From positions 62,001-126,000 of the forward strand of contig CANNDF010000005.1 in the NCBI GenBank assembly GCA_947503305.1: DNA of 64,000 nucleotides, given 5' to 3'. Position numbers and translations under genes: made by a program. Numbering within the stretch: position 1 is the stretch's first letter; the number at the start of each line of letters is the position of its first letter. Source of the stretch: an uncultured Dokdonia sp. GTDB lineage: Bacteria; Bacteroidota; Bacteroidia; Flavobacteriales; Flavobacteriaceae. Of this stretch, positions 31,940 through 42,841 are shown piece by piece. The notes beneath the pieces are model-generated. The model was not told the origin of the DNA, ran no database searches, and worked only from the letters and a program-made list of their open reading frames with translations.

Positions 31940-32359
31940 ATGAAAAACCTGAGACCCTTCCATCTGGCAATTCCTGTAGATGATGTACCAAAAGCAAGAC
32001 ACTTTTACAAAGAGATATTACAACTTACAGAAGGACGTAGCAGTGAGCACTGGGTAGATTTCAATTTTTTTGGACACCAACTTGTGATCCATTACAAACC
32101 TAAGAAAACCGAGGATGATCACCATAATGAAGTAGATGGGAAGGCGGTCCCTGTGCCTCATTTTGGGGTGGTATTGGAATGGGAAGAATTTTACGCTTTC
32201 GCGAAAGCGATCACCCCACATATCCAGTTTATCATTGAACCTTATGTGAGGTTTGAAGGGCAGACAGGAGAGCAAGCCACCATGTTTTTTTATGACCCCT
32301 GTGGGAATGCGCTGGAGTTTAAAGCATTTAAAGACGATACACAGCTCTTTGCTGTATAA
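31940..32359 (+). CDS. VOC/glyoxalase-family protein
   Basis: FHLAIPVDDVPKARHFYKEILQLTEG, FFYDPCGNALEFKAF. Confidence 0.88.
   Translation: MKNLRPFHLAIPVDDVPKARHFYKEILQLTEGRSSEHWVDFNFFGHQLVIHYKPKKTEDDHHNEVDGKAVPVPHFGVVLEWEEFYAFAKAITPHIQFIIEPYVRFEGQTGEQATMFFYDPCGNALEFKAFKDDTQLFAV
32194..32209. repeat. Palindrome CGCTTTCGCGAAAGCG (in VOC gene)
   Basis: Perfect match, read as AFAKA. Confidence 0.95.
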
Positions 32360-32426
32360 ATAAAGAAGTATGCTGTTTTTATTGAAAATAGTTATCTTCG
32401 AAACTTTTATTTAATAAAATGAACCT

Positions 32427-33176
32427 ATGCAGATTTTAGGTATTGACATCGGAGGAACAGGGATTAAAGGAGCGCCTGTAGACTTAATAAAAGAAGACTA
32501 TATAGGAGAACGTTACCGCATTCCTACACCACAACCTGCTACTCCCGAAGTTGTTGCAAACTGTGTCCAGGAACTTGTAGATCATTTTAACTGGAAAGGC
32601 CCTATAGGCGTAGGATTTCCTACGGTGATTGTAAATGGAAAGGCAAAAGCCTATGGCAATATGCATAAAAGCTGGCTCAATGTACAAGTAGACGAGCTGT
32701 TTCAAGAAAAAACAGGACTCCCCTGTACTGTAATAAATGATGCCGATGCCGCTGCACTAGCAGAAATGCGTTTTGGAATAGGACGTGGTAAAAAAGGAAT
32801 GGTCGTTGTTATTACCGTAGGAACCGGAATAGGAAGCGGCCTGTTTTATAATGGACACCTTATACCCAACTTTGAGTTAGGACGCATAGAGTATAAGAAA
32901 AAACCTATAGAACATTATGCGGCAAATTCTGCCCGCAAACGTGACGGTCTTAGTTATGAAGAATGGGCAAAACGGTTTGATTTTTTCTTAAAGCAAGTAG
33001 AATTACTTTGCACACCAGACTATTATATTATAGGAGGAGGAATCAGTAAGCACATCGATCAGTATAGACATGTACTGACCACAAAAGTGCCTTTTAATGC
33101 CGCACAAACCAAAAATCATGCAGGACTTATAGGAGCTGCATTTGCAGCTATGGAAGCACTGCAAGAAAAATTATAA
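32427..33176 (+). CDS. ROK-family kinase, polyphosphate-glucose phosphotransferase-like
   Basis: ILGIDIGGTGIKGAPVD, VINDADAAALAEMRFG, VVVITVGTGIGSGLF. Confidence 0.85.
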   Translation: MQILGIDIGGTGIKGAPVDLIKEDYIGERYRIPTPQPATPEVVANCVQELVDHFNWKGPIGVGFPTVIVNGKAKAYGNMHKSWLNVQVDELFQEKTGLPCTVINDADAAALAEMRFGIGRGKKGMVVVITVGTGIGSGLFYNGHLIPNFELGRIEYKKKPIEHYAANSARKRDGLSYEEWAKRFDFFLKQVELLCTPDYYIIGGGISKHIDQYRHVLTTKVPFNAAQTKNHAGLIGAAFAAMEALQEKL

Positions 33177-33633
33177 CCCACTTATTACGTATATGTTACA
33201 CTTATTAGCATATATGCCCGACTATTACTTTAGTCCCTGTTTTTTTGGTATATCATAATAACCTACATAACTTTATTACCTAAGTAAACGTTATGAGGGT
33301 GCACATGTAATTAGGTTAAATTCACTATACATTAATTTCATTTTATAGTGTGCACTCTTTTAACTTTTCAATAACAAATTTGTAGTTGGTTATTTTTAAA
33401 AAAAATCAGTACTTTGAGTATCATTAAGGGGAAATTCAAAAAATAGATGATGTTATAGTGCATTAGCATACTAGAGCTAGTGCCACGCTTACATTGTAAC
33501 TATATGCGTTCACACATTCATACGGCTATTACACATAATAGTATTTCTAGACGTCTCCTTCTATATATAGTTTAATAATGAGGTTGTACAATCAATCTCA
33601 GAAATAAGTTTATTCATATAATACCAAACATTC

Positions 33634-36600
33634 ATGGCAAAAAAGGTTCTATTTTATGTTTTTCTGATCGGTAGTCTGTCCGTTGTATATGCACAAGACG
33701 GTGGAGGTAGTAGTTTTAATTATGAAAATGAGCTCTCACAACGAGCATCAGTCCCGCAATCTCCGGAAGCAGCAGCCTTTGCTCGTTATGGGGATGTAGC
33801 TGTAAATATGTATGCAGGACTCCCCAATATCCAAGTCCCTATATATACCCATAAAGGACGAGAACTGGATGTCCCTATAGGACTTAGCTATGATGCCAGT
33901 GGGGTCAAAGTAAATCAAATGGCAACCCCTGTGGGATTGGGGTGGAACCTTAATGTAGGCGGGCGTATCTCAAGACAGGTCAATGGCCTTCCAGATGATT
34001 TTCATCCGGAACTTTCCAATGGTCCGTATAAATCCTGGTATGATGCTGAGGTTCGTACCGAAATGGAAAAATACCTCAATCCCTCGCATTACTTCAGACC
34101 AAATAGTAATGGATCTCATGTCTATGCTACCGAAAACGATGCCCGCGACTACCTGGAGTTTTTAGAAAAAGTACATACCCAAGCCTATGAAACCCAACCG
34201 GATATCTATACCATTAATGCGATGGGACTCAATGAGACCTTTACCATTGACTACGTGTCTAAAACACCTGTGCCTTTACACAATCCTAATATCAAAATTG
34301 AAATCACCGGAGGAGGTACTGCCATCGCTAGCGGAGGCGGTATCGTATCATTTAAAGTCACCAGTGACAACGGTACCGAATATTATTTTGACGCTGTAGA
34401 GCAAACCGAAAACCTCAAAGATAATGACAGTGGTTCCAACTTCTTTTACGGGACCCGTGTGCGTTTTACCTCTTCCTGGTACTTGACCAAAGTGGTATCA
34501 CCCCTGAGTAAAGACACCTATGAGTTTGAGTATGCTACCTATACCGATCACCGGGATGATCCTGTAAGCAATATAGCCACAGAAGCCACAACACTTATAC
34601 ATCCGGAACACAGCAATACCACCCTACAAAACGCCAATACGTCTGTCAAATTTTTTAATCGAAAAGTGATCTCCAAAATCCGTCATAATGATAAGGTCTT
34701 TGCAACCTTTACCAGTAACAGCGGGCATCTGGGAGGTCCAGATCTTGCCATTACAGGAATCAGTATCCATCCTGATGGGAATATGACTTCTGGATTGGGA
34801 CTAAGCAAGCGGTATGACCTTACCTATTCCTATTTTAAAACAAGCTCTGGAGTAGCGATAAATCTTGCTAACAAGCTTCAGTTACGATTAAAACTGGATG
34901 AGGTAATTATCAAAGATGCTTCTTCTCAGGAAGTAAGTGATTATACCTTTGAGTATATAGACCCTTTTGAACTCCCCAGTCTAACATCTACAGGACAGGA
35001 CTATTTGGGCTTTTATAACGGGATCAACACCAATAACGGACTTATTCCCAGCACATCAACAAATGAAGATCATTACCCATTTTCCTATGGAATGTCCTTC
35101 CCGGGATCCAGTTCTGGAGCCAATAGAAGTGCTAATTTTAATTTTGCCAAAAAAGGGCTGTTAGAAAAAATTACCTACCCTACCGGAGGTCATACTACCT
35201 TTGAATATGAAGGGGCAGAACACCTTATCTACGAGTCTTCCAGCGAAACTACCCTAATTACAAAGGCCACTCTCAGTAACCAGAATCTCACCCTTCCTGC
35301 GGTAGATCTCGATCTGTGTAATCGCGTGTCCTATCCGTTAGGAGGAGCCCCCGAAGAGATAAGTCCCAATGTGCAATCTTATAGTTTTGAGATAGGCGGT
35401 ACAGATGAAGGACCCCATACGATTACCTATACAAAGAGTTTTACAAATTCAGATCCTATAGGCCTTTCTGTAGAACCTAGTCAGGCGGTACTCATCAGAA
35501 AAGAAGATCCTACAATCACCTATACATGGGACACAATTTTTAATGGAGATTGTGAGGTGATAGATCCATCACAAATCGTATGGACCTATGACGACCAACA
35601 ACCCGCTACCGCAGCAACAAGCACTATTTTTCTGGAGGAAGGACATTTTCAGATCCTTCTCCCATTTTTCAGAACCAATACCAGTAAGACAGTCACTATA
35701 GAAGGACCTGAGACTACCCATACGTCTATTGCTGTTCCTAAAGAGCGCGCCGGGATACGCATTAACACTATTAAAGACTATAAAGATGCTTCGACCATTA
35801 CCCGTCAAAAGGAGTATAGCTATAATCAAACCCGACAGATTACCAATCCTACTTTTGAATATATTACCAATGAACGTCACCATAGTGTCAATGCAGCAGG
35901 GGTAGAAAACCAGGTAGATTACCAGCAATTACACCGACTGGCACAGCCTATGTTTGGAGGAACTGAGCATATCGTATATCCCTCGGTGACCGAGCGTATT
36001 GTAGATCCTGCAAACCCTACAGAAACCCTCTATAAAAATTACCGTTTTAACACTCCGAGTGCTGGTAATAGTATCTACTATAAAGGCTCTTATAATACTA
36101 CCTTGTCAAGTGGTGTATACTCGGCCTCTCACTATAGCAAACTCCCTGCTTTTGGGAGTGTGACCAAAGAAAGTACGGCCACCACAAGTTCAGAAAATAC
36201 CTATGATGAGTATCCTCGACTCCACTATCAAAATTTTGGAATGGCAGTAGCCGCTACTGGAACCAATAGTAACCTCTACCCTACCATTGTAACAAATACA
36301 GTCCCCGGACAAGGAGGGTATCGTATCCAGTTTTCAACTCCTAAATATACTCCAACGGTAGGTGGAGCACCACCACAAGCAGGACCACCAGATGCCTGTA
36401 ATGGGGAAGAAAACTGTCGGCCAGAGATTGCACGATTGATGCTTCATAAAACCTATATCTATGGATATCACGGGAGTGAGGTCGTACAAAGCAGTAGTAC
36501 CAAAGACGCAGTGACCATCACTAGTTACTACACCTATTCTCAGGGACACCGTCGGTATCTAAAGACTATGACAACCCAAGGCACAGGAAGTGCGCCACAA

Positions 36601-37323
36601 AAAACAGAATACTACTACCCATATGAGATTATCGACTATCCAGAACATGATAATGATGGGGAGATCGACTGTACAGACATTACCCTACCCGACGGAACGG
36701 TGATCCAACTGTGTGAAGATGGACTGCCCAATACTGGAGGCTCCTATGTATATGAACCGTTAATTACTGCCAATATGCTCAACCAGCCTGTAGGCGTACA
36801 GCAATATGACGGTACAGACGATCGCCCGGTATCTACGGTATTTACGGCCTATAATAATGACAAACAACCTGAAACCATCAGTACTGCAAAAGGCAACGGG
36901 CCTTTTGAAACCCGAATGACTTTTGAACAGTATGAAGCAGGTAATCTTGTACAGGCACGACAGATCGATGGAACCCCCGTCACCTTTATATGGGGATATA
37001 ACGAGCGCTATGTCATTGCCAAAATAAGCAATATGGAGTATGACAATCTCCCGGCATCGCTAGTTACAACGATAAAAAACAATGCCGATACGGGTACCGA
37101 AGCAGCGCTCCTGACAAGTTTAGAAACTTTACAAAGTGACAGTGTGCTGGTCGATAGCCAGATGTCCTATTATACCTACAAACCCAATATAGGCGTGAGT
37201 ACCGTCACAGATCCTACGGGTTATAGGATGCATTATTTTTATGACCCCTCCCAGCGCCTGCAACATGTAGAAGACCATGATGGAAATATCTTAAGTGAGA
37301 ACGAGTATAATTATAAAAACTAA
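33634..37323 (+). CDS. Rhs/YD-repeat-associated secreted protein, first component
   Basis: 1229 aa; signal peptide; DVPIGLSYDASGVKVNQMATPVGLGWNLNVGGRISRQV; ends YFYDPSQRLQHVEDHDGNILSENEYNYKN. Confidence 0.85.
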   Translation: MAKKVLFYVFLIGSLSVVYAQDGGGSSFNYENELSQRASVPQSPEAAAFARYGDVAVNMYAGLPNIQVPIYTHKGRELDVPIGLSYDASGVKVNQMATPVGLGWNLNVGGRISRQVNGLPDDFHPELSNGPYKSWYDAEVRTEMEKYLNPSHYFRPNSNGSHVYATENDARDYLEFLEKVHTQAYETQPDIYTINAMGLNETFTIDYVSKTPVPLHNPNIKIEITGGGTAIASGGGIVSFKVTSDNGTEYYFDAVEQTENLKDNDSGSNFFYGTRVRFTSSWYLTKVVSPLSKDTYEFEYATYTDHRDDPVSNIATEATTLIHPEHSNTTLQNANTSVKFFNRKVISKIRHNDKVFATFTSNSGHLGGPDLAITGISIHPDGNMTSGLGLSKRYDLTYSYFKTSSGVAINLANKLQLRLKLDEVIIKDASSQEVSDYTFEYIDPFELPSLTSTGQDYLGFYNGINTNNGLIPSTSTNEDHYPFSYGMSFPGSSSGANRSANFNFAKKGLLEKITYPTGGHTTFEYEGAEHLIYESSSETTLITKATLSNQNLTLPAVDLDLCNRVSYPLGGAPEEISPNVQSYSFEIGGTDEGPHTITYTKSFTNSDPIGLSVEPSQAVLIRKEDPTITYTWDTIFNGDCEVIDPSQIVWTYDDQQPATAATSTIFLEEGHFQILLPFFRTNTSKTVTIEGPETTHTSIAVPKERAGIRINTIKDYKDASTITRQKEYSYNQTRQITNPTFEYITNERHHSVNAAGVENQVDYQQLHRLAQPMFGGTEHIVYPSVTERIVDPANPTETLYKNYRFNTPSAGNSIYYKGSYNTTLSSGVYSASHYSKLPAFGSVTKESTATTSSENTYDEYPRLHYQNFGMAVAATGTNSNLYPTIVTNTVPGQGGYRIQFSTPKYTPTVGGAPPQAGPPDACNGEENCRPEIARLMLHKTYIYGYHGSEVVQSSSTKDAVTITSYYTYSQGHRRYLKTMTTQGTGSAPQKTEYYYPYEIIDYPEHDNDGEIDCTDITLPDGTVIQLCEDGLPNTGGSYVYEPLITANMLNQPVGVQQYDGTDDRPVSTVFTAYNNDKQPETISTAKGNGPFETRMTFEQYEAGNLVQARQIDGTPVTFIWGYNERYVIAKISNMEYDNLPASLVTTIKNNADTGTEAALLTSLETLQSDSVLVDSQMSYYTYKPNIGVSTVTDPTGYRMHYFYDPSQRLQHVEDHDGNILSENEYNYKN

Positions 37324-37330
37324 TAGCACC

Positions 37331-40300
37331 ATGAAAAAGATTTTATTTGTAGTGCTAGTAGCACTCCCGACCTTCCTTTTTGGACAAACTACCACACAGA
37401 ACTATGTAAAGAGTACCGTATATGAAGTACCTGTTACCGCAGGACAGCAGACTACGGTCTCTGATGATGATAAGATAGAAAGCGTTACCTATTATGACGG
37501 ACTGGGAAGACCTATCCAGAGTGTGGCACAACGCGCCGCTATAGGAGATCGTGACCTTGTAACCATTACCGAGTATGATGCCTTTGGGAGAACTCCCAGA
37601 CAATATTTACCACAGAGTGTATCAAACAATCACGGGAACTACCGCTCCCATGAAGGGGTAAAAACGGCCATTAATGCCTATTACAGTGCCCGATATCCCG
37701 AGGATGCTATAAGCCCTGGAGTGATCAATGCCTATAGCGAGACCCTTTTTGAAGATAGCTGGGGCAGTCGTGTTATAGAACAAGGCGCGCCTGGAGCCAC
37801 ATGGGCACTAGATCCTACGACAGATACCGATCATACCACAAAAAATGAATACCTCAGTAATTCTAAGACACATCATGCCGACGGACTACTTAGTATAGGG
37901 GATGATGTTGCTCACTTTGTCGTAAGCTTCCCAGGAGATAACCTAATGGATCCCCAACTGGAATATACGGGAACCTATGAGGCACAGCAGCTCTTTAAAA
38001 GCATTACCAAAGACGAAAACTGGACGCCTGCCAGTGAGAAAGACCATACGGTAGAACGTTTTACCAATGACCGAGGACAGCTACTTTTAAAACGTACCTA
38101 TGCAAACAACATCCCTCATGATACCTATTATGTATATGACCATTATGGCAATCTCACTTTTGTATTACCTCCCGAAGCGACCGATGCGATATTAAGTAAT
38201 TTTAGATATGAGGCATCAAGCCAGTATATCCCACACAATGATTTTTACCGTCCCAAAGAGGATAATGGGCAAGGTAGCGGAGGGTGCCAGGTGACGATCG
38301 CTGGTGATCTTATAGTTGCAGACTTTGATATTACCTTTTCTCCTGGCAACAAATTGCGTAATGGGGTGTACGGGAGTGCATTACAACTACCTGACCTTGT
38401 AGTGGCAAATCTTCTTTTTCCAGAAAATCCTGTAGCCAGCTATCGTTTACAGGTACAGAACCAGCAACTATACCTTGACGGTGATGGGCATGTGAGTGGT
38501 ATCCAGGAACTCGTATCGATGCAATTACCAGTACAGACAGGAACGGTAAGTCCCGATATAATTGCACAACTGGGGTATGAATATCATTATGACCATCGCA
38601 ATCGCGTGGTTGAGAAAAAAATCCCACAAAAAGCATGGGAGTATATCGTATATGACAAACTGGACCGTCCTGTACTTGTACAAAGCGGTAATCTAAGAAC
38701 GCAGGATCAATGGCTGTTTACCAAGTATGATGCTCTGGGGCGTGTGACGTATACGGGGATCTATACCTTTAACGGGAGTTGTACCACCACAGGTACCACC
38801 TCAAAAAACGGAGACCAGAAAGACCCCAACGTAAAATGGAAAAATGCCAATCTGAGTCACATCCCTAGTAGCGTTTCTGATAACTGTAAGCGCCTCACAT
38901 TACAAGAGACCATAAATACCGAGACGGTACTTTATGAATCTAAAACCAGCCCCTATACCCTAGATGGAACGATGCTCTATTACACCAACCAGGCATTCCC
39001 AAGGGTACAGCTGGAGTTGCATAGTGTGAGTTATTACGATACTTATGATTTTGACTGGGACTATGCAGGGGCATTGTCCAATCCTTCCAGTGCCGATGCC
39101 TATGGACAGACCAAAACCCCATCGACCAAGGGCATGCCTACCGGAGGAAAAATACGTACCCTGGGTACTAATGACTGGACGGTAAGTTATATGGTCTATG
39201 ATTACAAACGCAGACCTATTTATACAGCCAGTTATACTAAGTATCTGGATACAAAAGACATAGGACGCACCCATCTGGATTTTGCCGGACGTACACTGGA
39301 AAGTGAGGCACAGCATACCAAAGGGACCAATGCCACCATCACCACTCATGATTATTTTACCTATGATGTACAGGGACGACTGTTACGTCATGAGCAACAG
39401 ATGGACAATGACCCTCGGGAGCTTATTGTAAGCAATACCTATGATGCCATCGGGCTCTTAGAACAAAAACAAGTAGGAGGCGCCATATCTGATGCAGATG
39501 GTCTGCAACAGGTAGACTATACCTATAATATACGGGGCTGGATGCGAGGTATTAATGGAGCTATGATTGACAACCCTACCCAGCAAACCAATGATCTGTT
39601 TGGGTTTAAGATCAATTACCATACAAAAGAGTTGTCCAGCAATCTGGGGGACCCTCTTTATAATGGAAACATCAGTGAGACCCTATGGCGTACGGCAAAT
39701 ACCGATACAGGGGTCAAGGGCTATGTATACAGATACGATGCCCTCAACCGTCTGGAAGATGCCCTATTGCATATCAAAGATCCGGGAGCGACAGATTTTA
39801 GTAATACCCGTGCCTATGGCGAAAAAATAAATGGGTATGATAAAAACGGGAATATCCTGGAACTCTACAGAACAGGCCCTATGCTACCCGATGGGATTCA
39901 TGCCGAAGTATGGGATGATCTGGATTATAATTATAATGGAAACCAGTTGACCGCTGTACGCGAAAAAGACTTCAGCACGTATGATGTACGTCAAGAAGGC
40001 TTTCAAGATGGTACTGGTTTAAGCACACAGATAGACTATACCTATGATGTAGATGGTAACCTACTTACAGACAGCAATAAAAATATTACAAATATTACGT
40101 ATAATCATTTGAATTTACCCACAGGAATCACCACACCCGAAGGAACAATTACGTATATTTATGATGCAGGAGGATCCAAGCTCGCAAAGACCGTCACTCC
40201 TAATGGAGTTACCCCTAGTACCAAAAGCTATGCAGGTGGGTATATCTATACCGATGACGTATTGAGTATGATCTCCCAGCCCGAAGGCTATATTACGCCC

Positions 40301-41833
40301 GATGGAAGTTCTTATACATACGCCTATACCTATACCGACCATCTTGGGAACAAGCGGCTTACGTATCAGGATACTCAAAGTGAGTTAAGTAATGAGAGCT
40401 TTACTACTACCACAGAAGGCTGGAACCGCTATGGAAGTACAACCAGTACCACTATTGTCAATGGGCATATTTTGGTAGAAACCACCATGCCTAGCAGAGG
40501 TATCTGGAAGCAATATGCATTAGGTGCCGATGCCGATACTTTTACCATTACTATAGACGCCCAGCGCTCTGATGATTTTAATCTCTTTCTGACATTTAAT
40601 CAGTATAGTGCCTCGGGTACAAATCTAGGAACTTTATATGTACATAACCTCCCAGACGGTGCTTACACAAAGAGTATCCCATTACATGAAAACACAGCTT
40701 CTGTAAGGATTCATATACGAAGCCTGGGTCCAGAGACAGAAGGAATAAGCTCTTTTGAGATAGACAGTATCATGATAGACACCTCTATTCTGGAGATTAT
40801 AGAAGAAAACAACTACTTCCCTTTTGGATTGAAACACAAAGGGTATAATGATCTCGTAAGTGCAAACGTAAATCCTGTGGCTAGTACTTTTGGGTATAAC
40901 GGGATGGAGCAAAGTGAGGAGTTAGGACTCAATACTTTAGATTTTGGCGCTCGTAATTACGACCCTGCTATAGGACGATGGATGAATATCGATCCTCTGG
41001 CAGAACAAATGCGACGTCACTCACCCTATAACTATGCGTTTAACAATCCTGTTTTCTTTATCGATCCCGATGGAATGCGTTCCTATGGAGGAGACTTTAT
41101 GACCACAGCTGGACGTACAGGAGGTAATGGACCTGGATTACTAGAAGAAGGGGAAGAAGAAGAACCAGAAGAAGAAGAGGATAAAGAGGAAGAAAACTCC
41201 AGCGAGGATACTACTTCTAGTGAAAATGATGACTCTGCTAATAGTGATGGAGATACTTCTTCTTGTGATGATTGTACTAAATGTCCTGAGACTTGTGGTA
41301 ATGCATCTGTTAAAACAGATAATACAGAAGAATCTCAATGGGATAATTCTTCAATGGCATGGGCTTTGGGCACATCGGGAGTTTTACTAGCAGATGATGC
41401 TACAGGAATAGGTGTGCTAGACGATATTGCGATTCCTTTTGTTCTTGCAGGCGGATCAATAGCTTATTTATATGACAATGCTGATTTATTAGCAAAACAA
41501 GCAAAAGAGATTAATAAAATACTCGAAAAGAATCTTGGTGGTGCTGGCTTTTCATATGAATTGAGAGCTACTAAAAGTGGATTATACCCAATAATGACTA
41601 GAGGTAGCTCTATACCAACTGGTTATACGCATCTAAATGTTGGTGATGTATGGAAATATGGGGAAACCTCTAAAGGCTTTAGTAGATATTCTGGATTAGC
41701 TGAATCTAATTTGGTTATGATACCTATATTTTACGGTACAATTCCTGAAATAAAAGTACAAGAAAAGATTATGATTTATAGCTATGCGCTTATTAATGGT
41801 AAATTACCCCCAGGAAATAAAATATTTAGATAA
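37331..41833 (+). CDS. Rhs core protein with variable C-terminal toxin-like domain (GIY-YIG-like)
   Basis: MKKILFVVLVALPTFLFGQ signal; YD repeats; [46 protein letters not shown] core border; C-terminus GLYPIMTRGSS...VWKYGETSKGFSRYS...LPPGNKIFR. Confidence 0.88.
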   Translation: MKKILFVVLVALPTFLFGQTTTQNYVKSTVYEVPVTAGQQTTVSDDDKIESVTYYDGLGRPIQSVAQRAAIGDRDLVTITEYDAFGRTPRQYLPQSVSNNHGNYRSHEGVKTAINAYYSARYPEDAISPGVINAYSETLFEDSWGSRVIEQGAPGATWALDPTTDTDHTTKNEYLSNSKTHHADGLLSIGDDVAHFVVSFPGDNLMDPQLEYTGTYEAQQLFKSITKDENWTPASEKDHTVERFTNDRGQLLLKRTYANNIPHDTYYVYDHYGNLTFVLPPEATDAILSNFRYEASSQYIPHNDFYRPKEDNGQGSGGCQVTIAGDLIVADFDITFSPGNKLRNGVYGSALQLPDLVVANLLFPENPVASYRLQVQNQQLYLDGDGHVSGIQELVSMQLPVQTGTVSPDIIAQLGYEYHYDHRNRVVEKKIPQKAWEYIVYDKLDRPVLVQSGNLRTQDQWLFTKYDALGRVTYTGIYTFNGSCTTTGTTSKNGDQKDPNVKWKNANLSHIPSSVSDNCKRLTLQETINTETVLYESKTSPYTLDGTMLYYTNQAFPRVQLELHSVSYYDTYDFDWDYAGALSNPSSADAYGQTKTPSTKGMPTGGKIRTLGTNDWTVSYMVYDYKRRPIYTASYTKYLDTKDIGRTHLDFAGRTLESEAQHTKGTNATITTHDYFTYDVQGRLLRHEQQMDNDPRELIVSNTYDAIGLLEQKQVGGAISDADGLQQVDYTYNIRGWMRGINGAMIDNPTQQTNDLFGFKINYHTKELSSNLGDPLYNGNISETLWRTANTDTGVKGYVYRYDALNRLEDALLHIKDPGATDFSNTRAYGEKINGYDKNGNILELYRTGPMLPDGIHAEVWDDLDYNYNGNQLTAVREKDFSTYDVRQEGFQDGTGLSTQIDYTYDVDGNLLTDSNKNITNITYNHLNLPTGITTPEGTITYIYDAGGSKLAKTVTPNGVTPSTKSYAGGYIYTDDVLSMISQPEGYITPDGSSYTYAYTYTDHLGNKRLTYQDTQSELSNESFTTTTEGWNRYGSTTSTTIVNGHILVETTMPSRGIWKQYALGADADTFTITIDAQRSDDFNLFLTFNQYSASGTNLGTLYVHNLPDGAYTKSIPLHENTASVRIHIRSLGPETEGISSFEIDSIMIDTSILEIIEENNYFPFGLKHKGYNDLVSANVNPVASTFGYNGMEQSEELGLNTLDFGARNYDPAIGRWMNIDPLAEQMRRHSPYNYAFNNPVFFIDPDGMRSYGGDFMTTAGRTGGNGPGLLEEGEEEEPEEEEDKEEENSSEDTTSSENDDSANSDGDTSSCDDCTKCPETCGNASVKTDNTEESQWDNSSMAWALGTSGVLLADDATGIGVLDDIAIPFVLAGGSIAYLYDNADLLAKQAKEINKILEKNLGGAGFSYELRATKSGLYPIMTRGSSIPTGYTHLNVGDVWKYGETSKGFSRYSGLAESNLVMIPIFYGTIPEIKVQEKIMIYSYALINGKLPPGNKIFR

Positions 41834-41839
41834 AAAATT

Positions 41840-42280
41840 ATGAAATTTAAACTTGGAATATCTGTGTCAAGAGAAGTAGATTCTGCTCTAATTATTAACA
41901 TATCTAATAAATTAGAGGATTTTTTTAACGAAGAAAATTATGGTGATGGAGTAAAAGGTATAACTATTGGCTTAATCTGTGTTAGTGAAAACTATGAAGC
42001 ATTTTTTAAAATAAATAAGCCAAAGTATACAAAAGAGAAAAAAGTAAAAGGAATTGATGGTATCACTTATTATACAGAAAACTCTTTTACTTATGATTGT
42101 AAGATTAATTTTAACACTTATCAAAGTGCTAATGATATCGGGAGAAAAAAACTTGTTTCTGAAAATATACTATCTATAAGTAAAGAAGTTTTTAAAAAGA
42201 AAAGAATAAAAGACTTTAATGAGGATGATTTTATAAAAGCTTTAGAAAGTTTTTTTATAAAAAAAGGTTATATAGAATAG
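41840..42280 (+). CDS. Candidate immunity protein for the Rhs C-terminal domain
   Basis: Starts 7 nt after the Rhs stop; 146 aa, no signal peptide; position is the main evidence. Confidence 0.6.
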   Translation: MKFKLGISVSREVDSALIINISNKLEDFFNEENYGDGVKGITIGLICVSENYEAFFKINKPKYTKEKKVKGIDGITYYTENSFTYDCKINFNTYQSANDIGRKKLVSENILSISKEVFKKKRIKDFNEDDFIKALESFFIKKGYIE

Positions 42281-42310
42281 TATAGTAAAAAAGGTCATAA
42301 GTATAAATAA

Positions 42311-42354
42311 TTAATATCTAGCAGTCTAATATTTTAAAAACTGCTAGATATTAA
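42311..42354. terminator. Hairpin after candidate immunity gene
   Basis: TTAATATCTAGCAG ... CTGCTAGATATTAA, 14-bp perfect stem. Confidence 0.6.
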
Positions 42355-42465
42355 TGTTCTTTGAAATAAAAAATCCTCATTTTCTTTGGTTCTTTCTTTT
42401 TAAAAAGAAAGAACTCTTTAGAGTTTTAAAATCTATCGATTTTAAAACGTGCTGGAAGGAATTAA
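42355..42465 (+). repeat. Cassette-boundary repeat, copy 1 (26-bp palindrome plus second inverted repeat)
   Basis: GTTCTTTCTTTTTAAAAAGAAAGAAC at 42389-42414; GTTTTAAAATC TATC GATTTTAAAAC at 42423-42448; then ACGTGCTGGAAGGAATT. Confidence 0.85.
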
Positions 42466-42514
42466 CCACTTCCCTTTTGAATTGAAACACAAAAGAAGCC
42501 ACTGAGTATTCTGA

Positions 42515-42841
42515 AAAAGTAGTAGATGTCCAAATACAAATTGCACTCTTCCTTATGGGTTTATTGGGAAAGGAGGTATAATATTTAAAGGTCTTGGTTC
42601 TACTGGAAGGACAATAGCTAAAAATTTAGTTGAGCAGATGACAATGAAAAATATCGTCCAAAATCCAGCTCTTGGTAAAGTTATTATGGCTGGAGGACAT
42701 CATGGAGCTGCAGCAATGCAACGTCTAGGAGAAAAAACAATACCTACTGTTGTTAGACAATGGAGTAGTCTTTCTAAGGCAGTTCAACAAAGACTTTTAA
42801 ATAGCCCTAATGGTAAAGCTCTATCAAATTATTTAAAATGA
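42515..42841 (+). pseudogene. Displaced start-less Rhs C-terminal toxin fragment
   Basis: Open after TGA 42512-42514: ...CPNTNCTLPYGFIGKGGIIFKGLGSTGRTIAKNLVEQMTMKNIVQNP...; the GRT..NL.EQ pattern is typical of polymorphic toxin tails. Confidence 0.6.

Noticed and set aside
33180-33633. Long upstream region of the Rhs locus as an ncRNA or att site
   Set aside because: Only weak inverted repeats (CACTATA...TATAGTG) seen; insufficient support without expression or comparative data.
34187-41338. Short ORFs within and antisense to the two Rhs genes
   Set aside because: Low-complexity or frame-shadow translations of YD-repeat DNA; no independent support.
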